In this document: one piece after another, positions 32,947 through 41,414 of the stretch
How the letters are laid out: the number at the start of each line of letters is the position of its first letter
Numbering within the stretch: position 1 is the first letter of the stretch
Source of the DNA: Xanthobacteraceae bacterium
Lineage (GTDB): Bacteria; Pseudomonadota; Alphaproteobacteria; Rhizobiales; Xanthobacteraceae
Assembly (NCBI GenBank): GCA_019745775.1
Contig: JAIESR010000023.1
Coordinates: 113,313 to 177,312, forward strand
DNA: 64,000 nt
Direction of reading: 5' to 3'
The notes under the pieces: model-generated
Told to the model about the DNA's origin: nothing
What the model saw: the letters and a program-made list of their open reading frames with translations, nothing else
Database searches by the model: none
Translations under genes and position numbers: made by a program

Positions 32947-34332
32947 ATGCCGGGACGTTTGAGGGGTTTGTCGCTGCTGGGATGTGTCATCGCGGCATAC
33001 GGACTGCTGGCATGGGCGGACACGGCGCTCGCTGCCGAAGCAACGCGGACCGTGACGCCGATCTACGTCCTCGGCATTCCGGTCGACTTCATCCTGTTCG
33101 GCCTGACGCTGCTTGGCGTAGCGTTATTCCACCATCACACGCTCTATGTCGCGCTGACCGGACTTGCGGCAATCACGCTCTACAAGCTGATCTTCACCGG
33201 ATTCAAGTTCGGCGTCGGGCTCACCGGCTTTGCGCTGCACATGCAGCACGAATGGGTGATCCTGGCAAACCTTTTCCTTCTGCTGATGGGCTTTGCGTTA
33301 CTCTCGCGTCATTTCGAGTTGAGCCGCGTGCCCGATGAGATGCCGGCATTTCTGCCGGACGACTGGAAAGGCGGCCTCGCGCTGCTGGCGGTGGTTTTCA
33401 TCCTATCAGCATTCCTGGACAACATCGCTGCGGCATTGATCGGCGGGACGATGGCGCGGCACGTGTTTCGCGGCAAAGTGCACATCGGCTATCTCGCGGC
33501 GATCGTCGCAGCGTCCAATGCCGGCGGTTCCGGCAGCGTTGTCGGCGACACCACGACCACCATGATGTGGATCGACGGGATCAGTCCGCTGTCGGTCGTC
33601 GAAGCTTATGTCGCTGCTGTTGTTGCATTTGCCGTCTTCGCTATTCCGGCGGCTATTCAACAGAACCGATACTCGCCGATCATGCGGGACGCTCCGCGCG
33701 GTCTGCAGATCGAGTGGGTCAGAGTCTGGATCGTCGCGGCCATCCTCATCGTTGCGATCGGAGCGAACGTGACGGCGAACCTTCGCTTCCCGGCGCTGCT
33801 CGACAACATTCCGGTCATCGGTCTCGCCGTGTGGGTCGTGATCCTGGCCGCCGCGCCGCTGCGCCAGCCTGATTGGTCGGTCATGCCCGAGACTTTCAAG
33901 GGCACGGTGTTCCTGTTGGCGCTGGTGACCTGCGCCTCGCTGATGCCGGTCGAGGAATTGCCGCGCGCATCCTGGCAGACCGCGCTCGGCCTGGGCTTTC
34001 TCTCCGCGGTCTTCGACAATATCCCGCTCACCGCGCTGGCGCTCAAGCAGGGTGGCTACGACTGGGGTTATCTCGCCTACACCGTCGGTTTCGGCGGCTC
34101 GATGATCTGGTTCGGGTCGTCGGCCGGCGTCGCGCTGTCCAACATGTATCCGGAGGCGAAATCGGTGGGCCTGTGGCTCCGCCATGGCTGGTACATCGCC
34201 GTCGCCTATGTCATCGGCTTCTTCGTAATGCTGGCGATCCTCGGCTGGAAACCCGATACCGATCATCGCAAGCGCGTCGATCTTCCCACCATGACGCCGG
34301 TGGCGGCCATGGTGGCGGCCGCCAGCCGCTAA
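32947..34332 (+). CDS. Ion transporter superfamily permease (citrate/NhaD-like)
   Basis: 461 residues, about 12 helices after a signal-like N-terminus. Two pseudo-symmetric loops carry Asp-Asn: LSAFLDNIAAALIGGTMARH and LSAVFDNIPLTALALKQGG. NAGGSGSVVGDTTTTMMW and GGSMIWFGSSAGVALSNMYP are the likely substrate loops. It is distinct in sequence from the permease at 31032, though of the same superfamily. A GGGGGC site precedes the ATG. Exact ion is unknown. Confidence 0.82.
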   Translation: MPGRLRGLSLLGCVIAAYGLLAWADTALAAEATRTVTPIYVLGIPVDFILFGLTLLGVALFHHHTLYVALTGLAAITLYKLIFTGFKFGVGLTGFALHMQHEWVILANLFLLLMGFALLSRHFELSRVPDEMPAFLPDDWKGGLALLAVVFILSAFLDNIAAALIGGTMARHVFRGKVHIGYLAAIVAASNAGGSGSVVGDTTTTMMWIDGISPLSVVEAYVAAVVAFAVFAIPAAIQQNRYSPIMRDAPRGLQIEWVRVWIVAAILIVAIGANVTANLRFPALLDNIPVIGLAVWVVILAAAPLRQPDWSVMPETFKGTVFLLALVTCASLMPVEELPRASWQTALGLGFLSAVFDNIPLTALALKQGGYDWGYLAYTVGFGGSMIWFGSSAGVALSNMYPEAKSVGLWLRHGWYIAVAYVIGFFVMLAILGWKPDTDHRKRVDLPTMTPVAAMVAAASR

Positions 34333-34448
34333 GCGACCACGGTTATGAGCACGCAGCGCTGCGAGCCCATCGATAACCGTAGAACTACGGTCCAAGTGAT
34401 ACGACTGCCGGGCTGACGCGGCCAACGCTAGTCGTTACCCGCTAAAAC

Positions 34449-34517
34449 CCAGGCCGGGCCCCTCTGGCAGTCTTCGCTGGCTGCGATGTCGGACTGGACT
34501 CCCATCGGAGTGGCCCG
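34449..34517 (+). ncRNA. Structured leader RNA, copy B (candidate ion-sensing riboswitch)
   Basis: 69 bases, the same 51 conserved bases as copy A at 30786-30852, with different linkers (10 and 8 bases). The closing stem CGGGCC/GGCCCG and inner GCAG/CTGC hairpin are kept. It lies 150 bases before the GTG start of the second terC. Here no terminator follows; instead the ribosome site can be paired (see next entry). The stretch 34333-34667 holds this RNA and no gene. Confidence 0.65.
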
Positions 34518-34627
34518 CGTGGCTTTGTCACCTCAACGCGCTCTGCGCGCTGATCCGGTAACCGTCGAACGCGATCCCATGGCAGAAAGCCGTGGCCCGA
34601 TGCGTTGCGCCGGGCTTGGATCGACGC

Positions 34628-34664
34628 GGGCTCTCCTCCACTCGTCGCGAAGGAGGCGCAGCCC
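34628..34664 (+). promoter_or_regulatory. Hairpin that covers the terC Shine-Dalgarno site
   Basis: GGGC (34628-34631) pairs GCCC (34661-34664) and CCTCC (34635-34639) pairs GGAGG (34652-34656). GGAGG is the core of the AAGGAGG ribosome site of terC, so folding would block translation. This fits a translational expression platform for leader RNA copy B. Confidence 0.5.
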
Positions 34665-34667
34665 GCC

Positions 34668-35336
34668 GTGTTAGAATTCTTCACCGCTGACGCCCTGTCG
34701 GCACTTGTCAAAGTCATCCTCATCGACTTGGTGCTGGCCGGCGACAACGCCATCGTCATCGGGCTGGCCGCCGCCGGGCTGCCCGAACACCAGCGCGCCA
34801 GAGCGATCCTGATCGGCATCGGGGCCGCCACTTTGATGCGCATCGGCTTCGCCGGCGTCACCACGCAATTGCTTCAGATTGTCGGCCTGCTGCTGGCCGG
34901 CGGGCTGCTGCTGCTGTGGGTGTGTTGGAAGATGTGGCGCGAGCTGCGCGTCTCGCATGCGGCGGAGCATGCCGCGGTCGAGGCTGTCTCTAATCTCGAC
35001 ACTGACCGGGACGGGTCGATCGCCGGCGGCGCGCCGCGCAAGACACTGGCGCAGGCAACCTGGCAGATTCTCGTGGCCGACGTGTCGATGTCGCTCGACA
35101 ATGTGCTCGCCGTCGCCGGCGCGGCCCGCGACCACCCCTATGTCCTGATTTTCGGCCTGGTGCTGTCGATCGCGCTGATGGGCGTCGCCTCCGCCTATAT
35201 CGCCCGCATACTGGAGAAACATCGCTGGGTCGCCTATGTCGGTCTGGCGGTCATCCTCTATGTGGCAATCGAGATGTGTTACCGCGGGTTTGTGGAGATC
35301 AAGCCGATCTTGGTATCAACGCTTGCCATGCTTTGA
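34668..35336 (+). CDS. TerC family membrane protein, copy 2 (YjbE type)
   Basis: 222 residues, about seven helices. Signature loops are IDLVLAGDNAIVIGLAAAGLP and VADVSMSLDNVLAVAGAARDHP, giving the paired Asp-Asn. It is shorter and clearly distinct from copy 1 and looks like the YjbE group. Start is GTG at 34668: AAGGAGG lies 11 bases upstream and the protein then begins LEFFTADALSALV, normal for the family. The frame continues upstream without such features. It is preceded by structured leader RNA copy B. Confidence 0.88.
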   Translation: MLEFFTADALSALVKVILIDLVLAGDNAIVIGLAAAGLPEHQRARAILIGIGAATLMRIGFAGVTTQLLQIVGLLLAGGLLLLWVCWKMWRELRVSHAAEHAAVEAVSNLDTDRDGSIAGGAPRKTLAQATWQILVADVSMSLDNVLAVAGAARDHPYVLIFGLVLSIALMGVASAYIARILEKHRWVAYVGLAVILYVAIEMCYRGFVEIKPILVSTLAML

Positions 35337-35366
35337 CGCGGCGGTTGGCTGCGCATGGCATTCGCC

Positions 35367-36545
35367 TCAGGGCGTCACCGTCAGCTCGTAGACGTCGAAA
35401 CCGAGCGCGGCGTTGGCGCCCTGCGGCACCACATAGAGCGCGCTCACCTTCATTCCGGCCTTTAGCACGGAGCGGTCCGCCGCGCCCGCGATGTCGGTAT
35501 CGGAGGTGATCCGAAGCCGAAGTTCGCGGCCAGAATCGGTGCGCACCGTCAGCCGCCGCCCCTCCTGCGCGACCTGCGTGATGGTGCCGGCGAGCCGCTC
35601 CTCCACCAGCGTCGCAAGCTGCGGGCCCATGCCTTGGAGCTCGCGATAGAGCGTTTCCGCGATCCAGGCGAAATGCGACTCGCGGTCCCAACCCTTGTAC
35701 TCGTTCATGTGGAATTGCTTGACGATCTCCGCGAGCGGCAGCCCCTGCTGCAACATGGCGAGGACCTTCTTGCGCGCCAGCAGCAAATAGTCGGTCAGCG
35801 CATGCAGGTCCTTGACGTCGCCGAGCGGCCCATGCGCCGGGATCATCACCCGCGGCTTGAGCGCGCTGAACACGTCGAGCTGCCGCAGCATGCCCCATGT
35901 CGTGCCGTGGCTGTAGTCGGGCCGGATGTCGGGATGCCGGTCGATATACCCGACGAAGCCGGCATGCATGACGCCGCTCTCCGGCAGCCACACCGCGATG
36001 TCGCCAGGATTATGCAGGTCGTCCACGTATATGAGCTCGATGGTCTTGCCGCCGAGCCTGAGCGTCATGCGGTCGCCGAAGCTGACCACCTGATCGAGAG
36101 GGTGCACGTTCTTCAACGCGTCGACGCGCTCGCGGAAGCGCGTGCGCCATGATTTGATCTGATGCGGCTTCCAGGTCGCCCAATCCTTGGCGACCCGCTC
36201 ATGTACCACCACCAGTGCCGGCGGCACGAACAGCGGCGTGCCGCCGACATGGTCGCCGTGGTTCTGGGTGATGATGACATAGCGCACCGGCTGCGCCGTC
36301 ACCGAACGGATGAACTGCTGCAACAGGCGAGTCTCGGGCGGGTTGTTGCCAGTGTCGACGACCACGACACCCTGCGACGTCACCACCACGAGCGCGTTGG
36401 CGTCGTTGAGCTTGCCGATGAAGGCATAAACGTCGTCGGCAACCTTCTTGAATTCAGCCTTCTCGCCGGTGATGGCATGGGCGGAAGCGGCCATTGCCGC
36501 AGCCATCACGCCGGCCACCATGGTGCGCAGCAACCATTCTCGCAT
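35367..36545 (-). CDS. Secreted metallo-beta-lactamase-fold hydrolase with Gln in the first zinc motif
   Basis: 392 residues. A signal peptide (MREWLLRTMVAGVMAAAMA, cleavage near SAHA) leads to the MBL domain. The zinc motif reads QNHGDHVGG, so the first His of HxHxDH is Gln; other ligands appear in VDDLHNPGD and IPAHGP. A C-terminal extension of about 90 residues forms a small beta domain that ends YELTVTP. Family members of this size are often quinoprotein relay (SoxH-like) or beta-lactamase-like hydrolases. Start at 36545; the frame runs to 36707 but only this start gives a signal peptide. Confidence 0.82.
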   Translation of the reverse strand: MREWLLRTMVAGVMAAAMAASAHAITGEKAEFKKVADDVYAFIGKLNDANALVVVTSQGVVVVDTGNNPPETRLLQQFIRSVTAQPVRYVIITQNHGDHVGGTPLFVPPALVVVHERVAKDWATWKPHQIKSWRTRFRERVDALKNVHPLDQVVSFGDRMTLRLGGKTIELIYVDDLHNPGDIAVWLPESGVMHAGFVGYIDRHPDIRPDYSHGTTWGMLRQLDVFSALKPRVMIPAHGPLGDVKDLHALTDYLLLARKKVLAMLQQGLPLAEIVKQFHMNEYKGWDRESHFAWIAETLYRELQGMGPQLATLVEERLAGTITQVAQEGRRLTVRTDSGRELRLRITSDTDIAGAADRSVLKAGMKVSALYVVPQGANAALGFDVYELTVTP

Positions 36546-36706
36546 GCATCCCTCCCACATCTCGGCTTCTTTTCTTCGCATGATCATACCAATGCGGATG
36601 CCTGAGGGGATTCGAAAATCGGGCGCTTTCCCCTCACCCGCCAGAACGATAGGCTTGCGCTCAAGCCAGGCCGCCAAGGACCGGCAACAATCAGCGGGAG
36701 AGGACA

Positions 36707-37573
36707 ATGGCCAGGATCTTGGGCGGCATGAGTGTTGTTGCGTCGATCATGCTTTGTGCGTTCGCAGCCGCTGGACAAACCGTCGAGCTTGATCCGAAGA
36801 TCCTCACCTACCAGACACCCAACCAGTTCAAATGGCGTGATCCGGCCAACAAATCGCCGAGCAATGCCGTGCTGCTGTACGGCGACGGCGTGAACGGCTT
36901 CTATGTCAGCCTCACCAAATGGAATAAGGGCGGCAATTTCAGCCGCCCGCACTCGCATGCCAACGACCGCATGATCTATGTGATGGGCGGCACCTGGTGG
37001 AACGGCACCGGCACCGCCTTCGATCCACCCAGCACTATCCCGATGCGCGCCGGCACCTTCGTCACCCATCACGCCAAGGGCATCCATTGGGACGGCGCCA
37101 AAGACGAGGAGGACGCGGTGCTGGTGATCGCGGGCGTCGGCCCCGCCGCCAGCACGCAGGCGACGCCGACGCAGGGCACCTTCAGCGCCCTCAACCCGTC
37201 GGCGGTGACCTTCTTGCCGCCCGACCAGTTCAAGTGGCGCGACCCGTTCAATAAATCCCCAACCAACCAGGTCATCCTCTACGGCGATCCGTCGAAGGAA
37301 GGCCCCTATATGGTGATCAACCGGTTCTCCCCAGGGGCCTTCAGCCGTCCGCACTTCCATCCCAACGACCGCATCATCACCGTGCTCAAGGGCACCTGGT
37401 GGGTCGGCACCGGCCCGAAATTCGACCCCAACGCCACGCTGCCGATGTCGGCCGGCACCGTCGTGACGCACTACGCCAGCGGCGTCCACTACGACGGCGC
37501 AAAGGATGAGGAGGCGATGGTCTTGATCACCGGCATGGGTCCGGCAACCAGCACACAGGTGAAGCACGATTGA
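36707..37573 (+). CDS. Secreted double-cupin protein
   Basis: 288 residues with a signal peptide (SIMLCAFAAAGQT) and two tandem cupin domains of about 125 residues. Each has the phrase QFKWRDP-NKSP near its start and a metal-type motif: RPHSHANDRMIYVMGGTWW (first) and RPHFHPNDRIITVLKGTWW (second). The two repeats are closely similar in sequence, an internal duplication. It could bind a metal and act as a dioxygenase or isomerase in the periplasm. Divergent from the MBL gene; GGGAGAGG precedes the ATG. Confidence 0.85.
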   Translation: MARILGGMSVVASIMLCAFAAAGQTVELDPKILTYQTPNQFKWRDPANKSPSNAVLLYGDGVNGFYVSLTKWNKGGNFSRPHSHANDRMIYVMGGTWWNGTGTAFDPPSTIPMRAGTFVTHHAKGIHWDGAKDEEDAVLVIAGVGPAASTQATPTQGTFSALNPSAVTFLPPDQFKWRDPFNKSPTNQVILYGDPSKEGPYMVINRFSPGAFSRPHFHPNDRIITVLKGTWWVGTGPKFDPNATLPMSAGTVVTHYASGVHYDGAKDEEAMVLITGMGPATSTQVKHD

Positions 37574-37661
37574 GCAGAAGCGTTACACCGCGCTTTTCGC
37601 CGCAACGAGCCCCGCCAGGGACGCTTACAAATCATGAAAAACAACGAGATGAGGGATGTAA

Positions 37662-38030
37662 ATGCCGGAGGTGTTCGTTTCGAGAATTGACGACTTCGCC
37701 GAAGGCGACCGCCGCATCGTTTTCCACGGCGGATTGGAGATCGGCGTCTTCCACTGGCAAGGCACCTATTACGCCTATGAGAACCAGTGCCTGCACCAGG
37801 GCGGCCCCTGTTGCGAAGGCGTGATCATGCACAAGGTCGAGGACGTCCTGGCGCCCGACAAGACCTGGCTCGGGCAAAGATTCTCCGCCGACGAAGCGCA
37901 CTTCGTGTGCCCCTGGCACGGTTATGAATACGACATCCGGACCGGCGAATGCGTCGGCAATCGCAAGCTCCGGCTGAAGTCGTTCGAGGTCTTGCGCCGG
38001 GGCGACGACCTGTACGTCGTTGCAAGCTAA
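37662..38030 (+). CDS. Rieske [2Fe-2S] protein, copy 2
   Basis: 122 residues. Ligands C43 and H45 in CLHQGGP, C83 and H86 in CPWHGYEY. Same length as copy 1 at 6942-7310 with many shared stretches (CLHQGGP-CEG, TGEC). It lies 10 bases before the amidohydrolase gene. Probable electron donor or redox subunit of an unidentified oxygenase. Confidence 0.9.
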   Translation: MPEVFVSRIDDFAEGDRRIVFHGGLEIGVFHWQGTYYAYENQCLHQGGPCCEGVIMHKVEDVLAPDKTWLGQRFSADEAHFVCPWHGYEYDIRTGECVGNRKLRLKSFEVLRRGDDLYVVAS

Positions 38031-38040
38031 GGGAGCATCC

Positions 38041-39258
38041 ATGGAAATCCAGCCCAACGATTTTCGCCGGATGTCGGTCGAAGAATTCGACACCACCAAA
38101 CTGCTCGCACATGCATCGAAGCAGTCGAAGGAACGAGGCTACGAGCGCTTTCCGATCGTCGACGTCGACTCGCACCACTATGAGAACGAGTCGATGCCGG
38201 AGATCCTCGAATATCTCGACGATCCCGTGCTCAAGCAGCTCGCCACCGCGACGGCGCGGCCGAACGCCAAGAACGCCCGCATCCTAAACACCATGGTCGG
38301 CTATCAGGACATGGGCGGCCGCATCCCGCGCTACGGCCTGCGCAGCTTCGAGAAGACGCCGGCCGGGCAGACCCAGCGCGACGCCGCGCTGACCAAACGC
38401 TGGATGGATGCGGTCGGCGTCGACGTCGCCGTGCTGTTCCCGACGCCGATGCTGGCGCTCGGCGTGCATCCGCAGGTCGAGGTCGAGATCGCGCTGTCGC
38501 GCGCCTACAACCGCTGGCTCTGCGAGAAGGTGTTGGCGCATGAGAAGCGCCTGGTCTCGATGCTCTACCTGCCATTCAACGATCCCGACGCGACCTATCA
38601 ATTCGTCAAGGAATTCGGCGAGAAGAAAGGCGTGGTCGGCTTCCTGATCACGTCGACGCGCTACCGCCCGGTGCACGCCAATCAATACATGAAGACCTAC
38701 GCCTTACTCGAAGAAATGGGGCTGCCGATCGCCTTTCACGGCTCGTATCATTGGCACGACCAGGCGCAGGGGATGCTCAACCGCTTCATCTCGGTGCATG
38801 CGCTTGGCTTCGTCTGGTACAACATGATCCATCTCGCCAACTGGGTCATCAACGGCATCCCCGAACGGTTTCCGAAGTTGAAGGTCATCTGGCTCGAGAG
38901 CGGGCTCGCCTGGATCCCGTTCATGATGCAGCGCTTCGACAACGAATACATGATGCGCACGTCGGAGGCCCCTGCCCTCAAGAAGCTGCCGTCGGACTAC
39001 ATGCGCGACATGTACTGGGCGTCGCAGCCGATGGAGATCACCGACATGGGACTTCTGCAGGAGACCATGCGCGTGATCAACGCCGAGACGCAGCTCGTCT
39101 ACTCGTCGGACTATCCGCACTGGGATTTCGACCTGCCGTCGACGATCTACGACCTGCCGTTCCTCAGCGAAACGGCAAAGCGCAACATCCTCGGCGGCAA
39201 TGCCGATCGGCTGTTCAACCTGAAGCTCGGCACTAAGAAGCTCGCCAACGTTGCCTAG
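38041..39258 (+). CDS. Amidohydrolase family protein (ACMSD-like), copy 2
   Basis: 405 residues. Same motif order as copy 1: VDVDSHHYENES at the start, LPIAFHGSYHWHDQ in the middle and YSSDYPHWDFDLPSTIYDLP near the end. It starts at 38041 with GGGAG 5 bases upstream. Gene order Rieske-amidohydrolase is conserved with copy 1, but here the genes are adjacent and followed by a Bug-type binding protein. Substrate probably a carboxylic acid that the Bug protein captures. Confidence 0.9.
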   Translation: MEIQPNDFRRMSVEEFDTTKLLAHASKQSKERGYERFPIVDVDSHHYENESMPEILEYLDDPVLKQLATATARPNAKNARILNTMVGYQDMGGRIPRYGLRSFEKTPAGQTQRDAALTKRWMDAVGVDVAVLFPTPMLALGVHPQVEVEIALSRAYNRWLCEKVLAHEKRLVSMLYLPFNDPDATYQFVKEFGEKKGVVGFLITSTRYRPVHANQYMKTYALLEEMGLPIAFHGSYHWHDQAQGMLNRFISVHALGFVWYNMIHLANWVINGIPERFPKLKVIWLESGLAWIPFMMQRFDNEYMMRTSEAPALKKLPSDYMRDMYWASQPMEITDMGLLQETMRVINAETQLVYSSDYPHWDFDLPSTIYDLPFLSETAKRNILGGNADRLFNLKLGTKKLANVA

Positions 39259-39268
39259 GGAAAGCGCT

Positions 39269-40285
39269 ATGTGCCGGCTGACGGTTCGCATCGCTGTCCT
39301 TGCGGTCGTTGCCCTGAGCACGCCCACGCAGGCGCAATCGGTCGCCGACTTCTACAAGGGTAAGACCATCGAGGTGTATATCGGCACCAGTGTCGGCGGC
39401 GGCTATGACGCCTACACCCGCATCCTGTCGCGCCACATGGGCCGCTACGTCCCGGGCAACCCGGTGCTGGTGCCCAAGAACATGGCCGGCGGCGGCGGCA
39501 TCCGTGCCGCCAATTTCCTCTACAACGCCGCGCCCAGGGATGGGCTCGTCTTCGGAACCATCAATCGCGGCATTCCGTTTGAACCGCTGCTTGGCAACAA
39601 GGCCGCGCAATTCGATGCCACGCGCTTCCACTGGATCGGCAGCACCAATGATGAAGTCTCGATCTGCGTCGCCTGGCACAGCACCGGCATCGAACGCTAC
39701 CAGCAGGTGCTGGAGCGCGAGCTCGTAGTCGGCGCCTCGGGCGTCGGCGCCGACACCTATCAGTTTCCCAAGGTCGCGAACGGTGTGCTCGGAACCAAGT
39801 TCAGGGTCGTCACCGGTTATCCCGGCGGCAACGACATCGATCTCGCGATGGAGCGGCAGGAGGTGCAGGGCCGCTGCGGCTGGTCGTGGTCGAGCGTGAA
39901 GGCCACGCATCCCACCTGGCTGCCGCAAAGAAAGTTCAACATGCTGTTCCAGATGGGCCTGTCCAAGCATCCCGAGCTGCCCGACACACCGCTGATCATG
40001 GACCTCGCGAAGAGCGATGAGGGTCGAGCGATCTTCAAGCTGATCTTCGGCCGGCAGTTGATGGCCTGGCCGTTCGTCACGCCCCCCGGTGTGCCGCAGG
40101 ACCGCGTGGAGGCGCTGCGCACGGCCTTCACCAAGACGATGCATGACACGGAATTCCTGGCCGACGCCGCCAAGGCCAAGTTCGAGATCCGCTCGGTGAC
40201 CGGCATGGCGATCCAGACCCTGGTGCAGGAGATTTACGCGACGCCCCCGGCGGTGGTGCGCAAGACCGTGGAATTGCTGCAATAA
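39269..40285 (+). CDS. Tripartite tricarboxylate (Bug family) substrate-binding protein
   Basis: 338 residues. Signal peptide AVLAVVALSTPTQAQS, then VADFYKGKTIEVYIGTSVGGGYDAYTR and IRAANFLYNAAPRDGLVFGTI. It is of the same subgroup as the protein at 18772-19851 (AEFYKGK-T-SVGGGYD). Start at 39269; a GGGAAAG site lies just before it. It follows the amidohydrolase by 10 bases, so it is part of that operon. No TctA/TctB partner is adjacent. Confidence 0.9.
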   Translation: MCRLTVRIAVLAVVALSTPTQAQSVADFYKGKTIEVYIGTSVGGGYDAYTRILSRHMGRYVPGNPVLVPKNMAGGGGIRAANFLYNAAPRDGLVFGTINRGIPFEPLLGNKAAQFDATRFHWIGSTNDEVSICVAWHSTGIERYQQVLERELVVGASGVGADTYQFPKVANGVLGTKFRVVTGYPGGNDIDLAMERQEVQGRCGWSWSSVKATHPTWLPQRKFNMLFQMGLSKHPELPDTPLIMDLAKSDEGRAIFKLIFGRQLMAWPFVTPPGVPQDRVEALRTAFTKTMHDTEFLADAAKAKFEIRSVTGMAIQTLVQEIYATPPAVVRKTVELLQ

Positions 40286-40361
40286 CCCTCTCTTTGACGC
40301 CAGCTTGTGGCGCCGCCGGAGGTCCATTAGTTTCGCCCGTCCGGCAGCCGGAAGAGATCGC

Positions 40362-41399
40362 ATGCCCACCCGCAACGATGTCGTCGACGCCATCGGCAAC
40401 ACGCCGCTGATCAAGCTCAGGCGGGCGTCGGAGATGACCGGCTGCACCATCCTGGGCAAGGCCGAGTTCATGAATCCGGGCCAGTCGGTCAAGGACCGGC
40501 CGGCGCGGCAGATGATCCTCGAAGCCGAGAAGCGCGGCGACCTCAAGCCGGGCGGGCTCGTGGTAGAAGCCACCGCGGGCAACACCGGCATCGGCCTCGC
40601 TTTGGTCGCGAGCGCACGCGGCTATCGCACGGTGATCGTGATCCCGAGTACGCAGAGCCAGGAAAAGAAGGACGCACTGACACTGCTCGGGGCCGAGCTG
40701 GTGCAAGTCCCAGCGCTGCCCTATTCCAATCCCAACAATTACCAGCACATCGGCCGCCGACTCGCCGACGAATTGCGGAAGACCGAAAAGAACGGCGTCT
40801 TGTTCGCCGACCAGTGGAACAACCTCGACAACCGCAAGGCGCATTACGTCTCGACCGGTCCGGAGATCTGGGCCGACACGCAGGGCAAGGTCGATGCGTT
40901 CATCTGCTCGATCGGCACCGGCGGCACCATCGCGGGTGTGTCCACGTTCCTGCGCGAAAAGAACAAGGACATCGTGATCGGCGTCGCCGATCCGAAGGGC
41001 GCGGCGATGTACAATCTGTTTGCGCATGGCGAAGCGAAGGCGAGCGAAGGCGGCTCAGTATCGGAAGGTATCGGGCTCGGCCGCGTGACGCCGGTCATTC
41101 AGGACATCAAGGTCGACATGGCCTATCTCATCCCGGATGAGGAAGCGATCCCGCTGATCTTCGACCTGCTCGAGCACGAAGGCCTGTGCATGGGCGGCTC
41201 GACCGCAATCAACATTGCCGGTGCCATACGTCTCGCCAAGGAGCTCGGCCCCGGCAAGACCATCGTGACCGTGCTGTGCGACTACGGCACGCGCTATCAG
41301 TCGAAGCTCTACAATCCGGAATTCCTGCGCTCGAAGAACCTGCCGGTGCCGGCCTGGCTCGATCGCACGTCGAACCTCACGATTCCGTTTCAGAAATAG
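40362..41399 (+). CDS. Cysteine synthase family protein (PLP-dependent)
   Basis: 345 residues, fold type II. K44 in SVKDRPAR is the PLP lysine, TAGNTGIG (71-78) is the substrate loop (TSGNT in most O-acetylserine sulfhydrylases), and SIGTGGTIAGVS binds the PLP phosphate. The protein is a little longer than CysK (about 310) and has a C-terminal extension with DYGTRYQSKLYNPEFL. It probably makes cysteine from O-acetylserine and sulfide. Start at 40362 after the motif analysis; a GGAAG site precedes it. Confidence 0.9.
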   Translation: MPTRNDVVDAIGNTPLIKLRRASEMTGCTILGKAEFMNPGQSVKDRPARQMILEAEKRGDLKPGGLVVEATAGNTGIGLALVASARGYRTVIVIPSTQSQEKKDALTLLGAELVQVPALPYSNPNNYQHIGRRLADELRKTEKNGVLFADQWNNLDNRKAHYVSTGPEIWADTQGKVDAFICSIGTGGTIAGVSTFLREKNKDIVIGVADPKGAAMYNLFAHGEAKASEGGSVSEGIGLGRVTPVIQDIKVDMAYLIPDEEAIPLIFDLLEHEGLCMGGSTAINIAGAIRLAKELGPGKTIVTVLCDYGTRYQSKLYNPEFLRSKNLPVPAWLDRTSNLTIPFQK

Positions 41400-41414
41400 C
41401 CGCCGCGCGCGCCG

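Noticed and set aside
31032..34332. An arsenic resistance locus
   Set aside because: The permeases belong to the superfamily that contains ArsB, but there is no arsC, arsH or arsenic-type ArsR; the ArsR at 9658 lacks a Cys metal site and is 20 kb away.
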